Positions 8,244-13,931 of a stretch of DNA of 13,990 nucleotides are shown piece after piece (position 1 is the stretch's first letter; every line of letters starts with the position of its first letter). The notes under the pieces are model-generated. The model worked only from the letters and a program-made list of their open reading frames with translations, ran no database searches and was not told the DNA's origin. A program made the position numbers and the translations under genes. The stretch is from Candidatus Omnitrophota bacterium (GTDB lineage: Bacteria > Omnitrophota > Gorgyraeia > Gygaellales > Profunditerraquicolaceae), in assembly GCA_028711825.1 (NCBI GenBank), contig JAQTRM010000031.1:1-13990 (forward strand), in the 5' to 3' direction.

Positions 8244-8987
8244 CTTCTTAACCTCCTTAATGATCATCGTCCCCTTTTCTTTGTTGAACGAGGAACGCAC
8301 ATGCAAAGGCACGTTGAATTTTTTAGCCACTTCAATCGAGCGCGGCTGCATTACCTGCGCTCCCAGGGAGGCCATTTCGAGCATTTCATCATAAGTGATC
8401 TCTTCGATCTTTCTGGCCTCCGGTTCGATCCTGGGGTCGGTGGTGTAAATTCCCATGACATCGGTATAAATTTCGCAGGCGCCGGCGTTGAGTTCTTTTG
8501 CCAGCGCCACCGCGGTGAGGTCGCTTCCGCCGCGGCCAAGGGTGGTAATATCCTGGTTTAAGGTTACCCCCTGGAAACCCGCGACAATCACGATCCTGCC
8601 TTTTTTCAGCTCTTCTTTGATCTTTTCCACGTTGATCTTGATGATCTTGGCGCGGGTGTGGCTGTTATCGGTGATGATCCCGACCTGGGAGCCGGTAAAA
8701 GAGATCGCTTCGCAGCCCAGCTTATGGATCGCCATCGCCAGGAGCGCTACCGATATCTGCTCGCCGGTGGAAAGCAGCATATCCATTTCGCGTTCCGAGG
8801 GCGCGGAGTTGATCTTATCGGCCAGCGTTATTAATTCATCGGTAGTGTCGCCCAGCGCCGAGACAACCACTACCAGGTCGTAACCTTTTTTATCGTATTC
8901 TACCACTCTTTGCGCCACTTTTTGGATACGTTCTACGTTGGCGACACTGGAACCGCCGTATTTCTGCACTACCAGACCCTTGGACAT
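7761..8987 (-). CDS. lysC: Aspartate kinase, LysC type with two ACT domains
   Basis: The enzyme phosphorylates aspartate with ATP, the committed step toward lysine, threonine and methionine. KYGGSSVA (9-16) is the N-terminal catalytic signature. STGEQIS (73-79), GFQGVT (137-142) and GRGGSDLTAVALA (151-163) line the ATP/aspartate sites of the amino-acid-kinase fold, and YTDVMGIYTTDPRI (174-187) completes it. Two ACT domains follow (about 255-330 and 335-405) and should bind lysine and/or threonine as feedback inhibitors. The length of 408 matches the Bacillus LysC alpha subunit. AAGGAG sits 8 nt before the ATG. A 127-nt gap with strong secondary-structure potential separates it from the upstream gene. 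A second start inside the gene is annotated separately. Confidence 0.97.
   Translation of the reverse strand: MSKGLVVQKYGGSSVANVERIQKVAQRVVEYDKKGYDLVVVVSALGDTTDELITLADKINSAPSEREMDMLLSTGEQISVALLAMAIHKLGCEAISFTGSQVGIITDNSHTRAKIIKINVEKIKEELKKGRIVIVAGFQGVTLNQDITTLGRGGSDLTAVALAKELNAGACEIYTDVMGIYTTDPRIEPEARKIEEITYDEMLEMASLGAQVMQPRSIEVAKKFNVPLHVRSSFNKEKGTMIIKEVKKMEDVLISGITLNKNEAKITLCGVPDKPGIAVKLFGYLATSGVSVDMIVQNVSHTRSTDISFTVAKTDCAKAQKITRGVAKEIGANDVLVDEDIARVSIVGVGMKSHHGVAAKMFGILADNKINIEMISTSDISISCIIKKKDAETAVKKLHADFGLNKSR
8251..8259 (-). promoter_or_regulatory. Internal Shine-Dalgarno sequence in lysC
   Basis: The sequence TAAGGAGGT is fully complementary to the usual 16S rRNA tail and lies 7 nt before ATG codon 249 of lysC. 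It is longer than the site in front of lysC itself (AAGGAG). It is the main reason for annotating a nested start. Confidence 0.75.
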
Positions 8988-9140
8988 CTTAACTTCTCCT
9001 TTTTAGACCGGGGTATTCGGGAATTGATGTCTTCGGCGGCGTTCCAACCTCGCCCTTTAGGGTGGGGAAAGAATACGCCGCTCTCAGCATCAATCCTTAA
9101 GCAAACCACGTTTTTTAGACTGTGGGGTTGAAGGATTGAT
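8988..9140 (-). promoter_or_regulatory. Structured lysC leader with alternative pairings
   Basis: The 127-nt gap before lysC, with the last apgM codons, holds nested inverted repeats. Pairing A: 9131-9140 with 9089-9098 (ATCAATCCTT/AAGGATTGAT, 10 bp), with CCAC/GTGG inside, enclosing the apgM stop codon. Pairing B: CATCAAT (9088-9094) with ATTGATG (9023-9029), GCGGCGT (9036-9042) with ACGCCGC (9075-9081), and an apical CCC/GGG hairpin. Segment 9089-9094 belongs to both, so A and B exclude each other, as in attenuators. No uridine-run terminator is seen, and pairing B does not cover the lysC ribosome site near 9000. It does not resemble a lysine riboswitch in size or sequence. It could also be a small dispersed repeat element. 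Function is unproven. Confidence 0.4.
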
Positions 9141-10347
9141 TTTCTTCTTTCAGCTGAATGAAATATTCCATAAGCTGGTAACCGTTTTTAAAATAAACCC
9201 GTGATTTCCGGGCTTCTTTTTCATTGTAAGCGCAAAGTTCCCCTTTGGGGATATCTTTGCCGTATATCGCGAAAGGCACGATCTCCGCGGTATGTGTTTT
9301 AAGTTCCAGCGGTGTAGCGTGGTCCGGAAGGACCATTACCCGGAAATCATATTTATCTTTGCAGTATTCCAGGATATGCCCGACGATCAGCTGGTCGAAA
9401 CGTTCGATCGCGGCGATTTTTTCCCGCAAGTCGCCGTTATGCCCGGCTTCATCGGGAGCCTCCACATGCACAAAAACAAAATCATTTCTTTCAAGTGATC
9501 TGACGGCGGCCTCGGCTTTCCCCGCGTAATTGGTATCGTAATAACCGGTTGCGCCTTCCACGTCGATTACCTCCAGCCCCAGGATGCGCCCCAGCCCTTT
9601 GAGAAGGTCCACCGCTGAGATGACGCTTCCGGAAAGGCCGAACTTGTTTTTGAATTCCGGCATTTTGGGTTTTACGCCCTGCCCCCAGAGCCAGATCATA
9701 TTGGCGGGGTTTTCTTTGAGATCCAGCCGCACCTGGTTGATTTCATGGGCCGAGAGGATTTCTCTGGAGTCCAGCATTAATTTGATGATGAGCTCCGCGT
9801 TATCTCCTTTCGGCAGGTTTTTTTTGATGCTTTGCCCGGGGATGTCGTGAGGCGCCAGGCATTTAAGGTTTTGCAGTTTAAGCTCCGCCCCGCGTTTGGC
9901 CAGGAGCAGGTGGCGATAGCTGACCCCCGGAAAAAAACGGAATTTGTTGCTTCCCAGTTTTTGGTCGATAAGCCGGACCAGTTTTTCGGCTTCCCCGGAT
10001 TTAATATGTCCGGCGCTGTAATCCAGCAGGGTGTCCCCCTCGACGGTTATCAGGTTGCAGCGGAAGGCAACGTCATCCTCTTCCATTTCAATCCCCAGGT
10101 TGGCGGCTTCCAGGGGGGCCCTTCCGGAATAATACCTGGCCGGGTCGTAACCCATAATGGAAAGATTGGCGACATCGGAGGCCGGATTCATTTTGTCCGG
10201 TATGGTTTTAACCTGTCCGAGGTAGCCGTTCTGGACGATAAAATCCATGTTTGGCGTGCGGGCGGCTTCCAGGGGGGTGCGCATGTTAAGCTCATCTACC
10301 GGGTGGTCTGCCATGCCGTCGGCCACCAGTACGATATATTTTGTCAT
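9115..10347 (-). CDS. apgM: ApgM-family phosphotransferase, probable homoserine kinase
   Basis: By sequence this is a member of the alkaline-phosphatase superfamily close to archaeal-type cofactor-independent phosphoglycerate mutase. D10 in VADG, nucleophile-like S57 in NPASDVANLSIMGYDP, HVEAPDEAGH (294-303), LPDH (340-343) and KTHT (350-353) supply the expected catalytic serine and the two-metal site. The length of 410 is typical. Context argues against a simple glycolytic role: it sits among hom, thrC and lysC, and no GHMP-type ThrB is present. A branch of this family is proposed to be the missing homoserine kinase in such clusters, so phosphorylation of homoserine is the likely reaction. 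Phosphoglycerate mutase remains the alternative and may be what a database name says. It starts 3 nt after coaB, with only a weak Shine-Dalgarno. Confidence 0.93.
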   Translation of the reverse strand: MTKYIVLVADGMADHPVDELNMRTPLEAARTPNMDFIVQNGYLGQVKTIPDKMNPASDVANLSIMGYDPARYYSGRAPLEAANLGIEMEEDDVAFRCNLITVEGDTLLDYSAGHIKSGEAEKLVRLIDQKLGSNKFRFFPGVSYRHLLLAKRGAELKLQNLKCLAPHDIPGQSIKKNLPKGDNAELIIKLMLDSREILSAHEINQVRLDLKENPANMIWLWGQGVKPKMPEFKNKFGLSGSVISAVDLLKGLGRILGLEVIDVEGATGYYDTNYAGKAEAAVRSLERNDFVFVHVEAPDEAGHNGDLREKIAAIERFDQLIVGHILEYCKDKYDFRVMVLPDHATPLELKTHTAEIVPFAIYGKDIPKGELCAYNEKEARKSRVYFKNGYQLMEYFIQLKEENQSFNPTV

Positions 10348-10350
10348 TTT

Positions 10351-11001
10351 TTAACCCGTTCTTTTTTCGATCCCGTCCTTTACCAATCCGCAAAGGGCGC
10401 AGGACATCTCTTTTTTGTTTAAAAAAGGCCCGCGGCGGAGATTTCTTCCCAGAATGTAAGCCCGGTAGCGCTTATCCCTGCATGAATTCGCCACTACGAG
10501 ATCCAAGCCGGCCTTTTCCAATAACTCTCCGCCTTTTCTTAATAGTTCTTCCTTGCCGGCGTCCGGCTCAAATTTGAAACCTGTCCCGAAAATCCCCGGA
10601 TCGTAACGTTTTAGGCCCCGGATCAGTTTTTTCGTGGGAAGAAGCTTGATCTCCCATTTCCTGCGGAGTGAACCTGTCTTCCGGGGAAGGGTCTTTTCGG
10701 GGCGGTAATCCGCTACCGCCGCCGCGTGTATTACCGCCGCGAACGAGCCGCTTTTTAATTCACGGTTCAGCAGCTGTTCCAGTTCATCAAAATAATTGAA
10801 CCGGATAATTTCTATATTTTTTGCTTCTTTTGCGAAAGTTCCCGGGCCCGAAAGCAAAGTGACCCGGAATCCGAGTTTCCTGAATTTATCCGCCAGGATA
10901 AAACCGGTTTCGCCCGAAGCGAGATTACTGATTACCCGGACCCGGTCAAGGGCTACCCAGGTGGGGCCGGTGGTGATCAGGATCTTTTTTTTAGTAGCCA
11001 A
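10351..11001 (-). CDS. coaB: Stand-alone phosphopantothenate-cysteine ligase (CoaB-like)
   Basis: The protein matches the C-terminal (CoaB) half of bifunctional CoaBC, which joins 4'-phosphopantothenate to cysteine using a nucleotide. It has the Rossmann-like start ILITTGPTWVALDRVRVISN (7-26), then GETGF, SGPG, the diagnostic AAAVADYRPE (93-102), and EKAGLDLVVAN (162-172) with the lysine before it. No CoaC flavoprotein domain is fused, so decarboxylation needs a separate CoaC. At 216 residues it is a compact, fairly divergent member: the usual KNPDI-like stretch reads PTKKL (122-126). The start appears to be TTG at 11001. No in-frame ATG or GTG lies nearby, the first conserved residues follow immediately, and the gene overlaps thrC by 11 nt. 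Its Shine-Dalgarno is weak, suggesting dependence on thrC translation. Confidence 0.88.
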   Translation of the reverse strand: MATKKKILITTGPTWVALDRVRVISNLASGETGFILADKFRKLGFRVTLLSGPGTFAKEAKNIEIIRFNYFDELEQLLNRELKSGSFAAVIHAAAVADYRPEKTLPRKTGSLRRKWEIKLLPTKKLIRGLKRYDPGIFGTGFKFEPDAGKEELLRKGGELLEKAGLDLVVANSCRDKRYRAYILGRNLRRGPFLNKKEMSCALCGLVKDGIEKRTG

Positions 11002-12073
11002 TTTCTCTGATAATGGTTTTCAGGTCCGCGCGGATCGATTTCGGGGGCTTAATCGTCTTAAGCGCTCTCTCCGGGTCTTTTAAACCGTGCCCCGTCAGAA
11101 TGCAGACCAGGGAAAGCTTCCTGTTTTTTATTTTTATTCTCTTGAAATACCCTTCCCGGGCCAGTTTGATCATTCCGGCCACCGAAGCGGCGGATGCCGG
11201 TTCGGCAAAAACCCCTTCTTTCTCGGCGAGGATCTTATAGGCCTGTAGTATTTGTTTGTCCGATACCATCCCGATCAGCCCGCCGGATTCGTCGCGTGCC
11301 TCTACCGCGCTTTTCCAGCTCGCGGGATTGCCGATACGGATGGCGGTGGCGATAGTCTCGGGATTCAATACCGGTCTCCCTTTTACAATCGGAGCGGAAC
11401 CGGCGGCCTGGAAACCGAGCATTACCGGCAGCCGTCCGCTCAAACCTTTTTTATGGTATTCGCGGTACCCTTTCCAGTAAGCGGTAATGTTTCCGGCGTT
11501 GCCTACCGGCATCGCCTGGAAATCCGGGGCCTCCCCCAGGTAATCGCAAATTTCAAAACTTGCGGTTTTTTGTCCCTCGATACGGTAAGGGTTGAGGGAA
11601 TTTACCAGTTTGACGGGGTATTTTTGCGAAATCTCTTTTACCAGGTTTAAGGCGTCGTCGAAATTACCTTTTACCGCCAGGACTTTTGCCCCGTGGATTA
11701 AAGCCTGGCTTAGTTTTCCCATCGCGATTGCCCCGTCCGGGATAAGTACGATACATTTAATGCCGGCAACGGCGGAATAAGCGGCCGCCGAAGCGGAGGT
11801 ATTTCCGGTAGAGGCGCAAATTACCGCTTTGGCTTTTTCTTCGCAGGCCTTGGAGATTGCCATGGTCATTCCGCGGTCCTTGAACGAGCCGGTAGGGTTC
11901 AATCCTTCGTATTTAAGGTAAACCGAGAAATTCTTTCCCGCCAAACGGCTTAAATATGAGGCGTAGATCAAAGGGGTATTCCCTTCGTTTAAAGTAATGA
12001 CCGGCGTTTTTCCGTTCACCGGCAGGAATTTACCGTATTTCCGGATTATTCCCCGGTAAGGTCTGCTTTTCAT
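10991..12073 (-). CDS. thrC: Threonine synthase
   Basis: ThrC is a PLP enzyme that turns O-phosphohomoserine into threonine and phosphate. LNEGNTPL (28-35) is the typical entry motif. PTGSFKDRG (60-68) carries the PLP lysine K65, CASTGNTSASAAAYSA (86-101) is the substrate/phosphate loop, and PVGNAGNITAYWKGY (189-203) binds the PLP phosphate. The closing ILTGHGLKDPE motif near residue 330 is also present. At 360 residues it is the short form found in many bacteria and plants rather than the long E. coli form. The ATG directly follows the hom TAG stop with no gap, and the GAGGGGG of the ribosome site lies within the hom end, so coupling to hom is expected. Confidence 0.96.
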   Translation of the reverse strand: MKSRPYRGIIRKYGKFLPVNGKTPVITLNEGNTPLIYASYLSRLAGKNFSVYLKYEGLNPTGSFKDRGMTMAISKACEEKAKAVICASTGNTSASAAAYSAVAGIKCIVLIPDGAIAMGKLSQALIHGAKVLAVKGNFDDALNLVKEISQKYPVKLVNSLNPYRIEGQKTASFEICDYLGEAPDFQAMPVGNAGNITAYWKGYREYHKKGLSGRLPVMLGFQAAGSAPIVKGRPVLNPETIATAIRIGNPASWKSAVEARDESGGLIGMVSDKQILQAYKILAEKEGVFAEPASAASVAGMIKLAREGYFKRIKIKNRKLSLVCILTGHGLKDPERALKTIKPPKSIRADLKTIIREIGY

Positions 12074-13369
12074 CTAAACCCCCTCGATCCTGATAGCGAC
12101 GGATTTATCTTTGATCTCGGAAAGTTTATCGATCATCTTCAGGGCCAGGCGCATATTCTTTTCCTTTACTTCATGGGTTACCATTACTACCGGCACAACA
12201 TGGGATTTTAACTTTTCTTTCTGGTTTACCGATGCGATGCTGATGCCGAATTTTGCCAGCACCCCGGAAATCTTTGCCAGCACTCCCGGTTCATCTACCG
12301 CGGTGATCCGGATATAATAGCGGCTTTCGAAATCGTCGATTTTACGCAGCCCCTTGATCGAATTGTCCGGGCGGGAATTCAATGTCGGGCGGAATAAACC
12401 GGCTTTGATGTCCTGGGCAAGATCCACGATATCGGAGACTACTGCCGAGGCGGCGGGAAGCTGCCCCGCTCCCGGACCATAGAACATGAGGTCTCCGGCG
12501 AAATCACTTGAGGCATAGATTGCGTTGAATACACCTTCGACCGAAGAAAGCAGGTGTTCTTTGGGCAGGAGTGTTGCATGGACCCTGACTTCCAGCTCTT
12601 CCCCTTCTTTTTTCGCGATCGCCAGGAGTTTGATGCTGTACCCCATTTCTTTGGCATAGGCGATATCGGAAGATGAAATCTCCGTTATCCCTTCGATGTA
12701 AACATCTTTCATGGCGACGATCCTGCCGAAAGCCAGGTAGGTTAGAAGGATCAGCTTGTGGGCCGAATCTATCCCCTGAATGTCAAAAGTGGGGTCTTTT
12801 TCCGCGAAACCTTTCGCCTTGGCGTCGTTTACCGCGCTGGCAAAAGAGCAGTTTTCTTTGGACATCTGGGTAAGGATGTAATTCGAGGTGCCGTTGACGA
12901 TACCGAAAATACTGTGAAATTTATTGGCGACCAAGCCTTCCCTGATGGATTTTATGATCGGTATCCCTGCGCCCACCGAGGCTTCGAAATAAATACTTTT
13001 GCCGCGTTCGGCCGCTTCCCGGAACAATTCATTGCCGTGTTCGGCCAGAAGGGCTTTGTTGGCGGTTACCACATGCTTGCCTTTTTTAAGGGCCGCCAGG
13101 ATGTATTCCCGCGCCGGATTGATCCCCCCCATCAACTCTACCACAATGTCTATTCCGGGATCGTTGATGATCTCGTAGGCGTCGGAAGTAAGGATATTCT
13201 TGTCTATTGAGACATCGCGGGAGCGGCTAAGGTTTTTATCGCAGATCCTGCGGATAAGGATTTCTGTTTCAATTTTTTGCGCCAGCAATAATTTCCTGGA
13301 GTTCAGGATTTTGACCGCCCCGGTTCCGATATTACCGAAACCGATTATACCGATACTGATCTTTCTCAT
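12074..13369 (-). CDS. hom: Homoserine dehydrogenase with C-terminal ACT domain
   Basis: Hom reduces aspartate semialdehyde to homoserine with NAD(P)H. The nucleotide-binding fold shows GIIGFGNIGTGAV (7-19, GxGxxG). VVTANKALLAEHG (100-112), FEASVGAGIPII (128-139) and GIVNGTSNYIL (156-166) are family signatures. KGFAEKDPTFDIQGIDSAHK (186-205) carries the catalytic acidic residues and lysine. The C-terminal part (about 350-425, YYIRITAVDEPGVLAKISGVLA) is an ACT domain, which in relatives senses threonine. Length of 431 is normal. It starts 3 nt after the PilZ stop, with AAAGG inside the PilZ end acting as its ribosome site, so the two genes are almost certainly co-transcribed. Aspartate-semialdehyde dehydrogenase (asd), needed between LysC and Hom, is not in the window. 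Confidence 0.97.
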   Translation of the reverse strand: MRKISIGIIGFGNIGTGAVKILNSRKLLLAQKIETEILIRRICDKNLSRSRDVSIDKNILTSDAYEIINDPGIDIVVELMGGINPAREYILAALKKGKHVVTANKALLAEHGNELFREAAERGKSIYFEASVGAGIPIIKSIREGLVANKFHSIFGIVNGTSNYILTQMSKENCSFASAVNDAKAKGFAEKDPTFDIQGIDSAHKLILLTYLAFGRIVAMKDVYIEGITEISSSDIAYAKEMGYSIKLLAIAKKEGEELEVRVHATLLPKEHLLSSVEGVFNAIYASSDFAGDLMFYGPGAGQLPAASAVVSDIVDLAQDIKAGLFRPTLNSRPDNSIKGLRKIDDFESRYYIRITAVDEPGVLAKISGVLAKFGISIASVNQKEKLKSHVVPVVMVTHEVKEKNMRLALKMIDKLSEIKDKSVAIRIEGV

Positions 13370-13372
13370 AAG

Positions 13373-13732
13373 CTAACCTTTCTTCAAATAATAGCCGATT
13401 GTTTCATCGATTACCCGGCGGTGCTTGTCGTCGACCGCCAAAAATGTCAGGCGCGTATCGTAAATTACCCCTTTGGTTATCTCTTTGGATTCCAGGACCT
13501 TGGCGATCGTCATGATCGGGTCGGGGTCAAACGGCAGACGGATCTCAAGGGCCAGGTTCGTTCCGGGAGGAAATTGGCAGTTGGTGGTTAAAAGCATGCC
13601 GCCTAAACTTAAGTTCTTGGTTTGGGAAATGTCGCCCTGGCTGTTGTCCGGAAGAACCCGGTAAGATACGATAAATCTTCCGTTGGCGCGGGGATGCCTC
13701 CTTCTTTCGTTTCCCGAGTATTCTTTTGCCAT
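13373..13732 (-). CDS. PilZ-domain protein (predicted c-di-GMP receptor)
   Basis: This 119-residue protein is a single PilZ domain. The two c-di-GMP-binding motifs are both intact: R11xxxR15 in RRRHPR near the N-terminus, and NLSLGG (40-45, the [D/N]xSxxG motif). The beta-barrel strands follow, and a short helix closes the protein (about 102-117). There is no signal peptide, membrane segment or attached output domain. GGAGG lies 5-6 nt before the ATG. The gene is first in the operon and is followed 3 nt later by hom. The family usually acts by changing partner activity when the second messenger binds; the partner here is unknown. That it acts on the biosynthetic enzymes is possible but not shown, and it may simply be a passenger. 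Confidence 0.9.
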   Translation of the reverse strand: MAKEYSGNERRRHPRANGRFIVSYRVLPDNSQGDISQTKNLSLGGMLLTTNCQFPPGTNLALEIRLPFDPDPIMTIAKVLESKEITKGVIYDTRLTFLAVDDKHRRVIDETIGYYLKKG

Positions 13733-13777
13733 TTTTTCCTCCGAGATCGATTTTCCCTTTTTGGGGATATTTCTCCC

Positions 13778-13800
13778 GGCCGGTAATCTTTTGTCCGGCC
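13778..13800 (-). promoter_or_regulatory. Hairpin in the PilZ leader
   Basis: GGCCGG (13778-13783) and CCGGCC (13795-13800) form a 6-bp all-GC stem with an 11-nt A-rich loop on the transcribed strand. It lies between the candidate promoter and the PilZ ribosome site. Smaller GGGA/TCCC and CCC/GGG pairings follow before the start codon. The rest of the leader matches no riboswitch I recognise; in particular I do not see the conserved core of c-di-GMP riboswitches. Confidence 0.35.
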
Positions 13801-13817
13801 AAACCGCCTATCTACAA

Positions 13818-13826
13818 ATCTTACCA
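13818..13826 (-). promoter_or_regulatory. Candidate extended -10 promoter for the operon
   Basis: On the minus strand TGGTAAGAT (13826-13818) resembles an extended -10 element: TG, one base, then TAAGAT (4 of 6 to consensus). It lies about 85 nt before the PilZ start in an A/T-rich stretch. No convincing -35 is found 16-18 bp upstream. The palindrome TTATCGATAA (13831-13840) lies directly upstream, in the spacer region, and could be an operator. This is the only plausible promoter I see in front of the gene cluster. Confidence 0.3.
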
Positions 13827-13875
13827 CAAATTATCGATAAATAAAACCAGAATCTATTTTTCGCCGCTTAAATTT

Positions 13876-13918
13876 CAGGGGTTTCCGGGAAGAAAAATTT
13901 ATCTCCCGGAAACCCCTG
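13876..13918. terminator. Perfect 15-bp inverted repeat, possible terminator
   Basis: CAGGGGTTTCCGGGA (13876-13890) and its exact reverse complement (13904-13918) flank a 13-nt A/T-rich loop. Read on the plus strand the stem is followed by TTTTGG, a short uridine run. On the minus strand it is followed by AAATTTAAG. Either way it is a very stable stem placed between the operon promoter and whatever lies to the right, consistent with a terminator (perhaps bidirectional) that insulates the operon. No gene on the plus strand ends here, so the orientation is unclear. A repeat-element stem is the alternative. Confidence 0.45.
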
Positions 13919-13931
13919 TTTTGGTCCTCTG

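Noticed and set aside
8988..9114. Lysine riboswitch (L-box) in front of lysC
   Set aside because: The gap is too short for the usual L-box and I do not see its conserved core; the pairings form a different architecture.
13733..13817. c-di-GMP riboswitch before the PilZ gene
   Set aside because: An attractive idea given the gene, but the leader lacks the conserved core sequence and the right helix arrangement.
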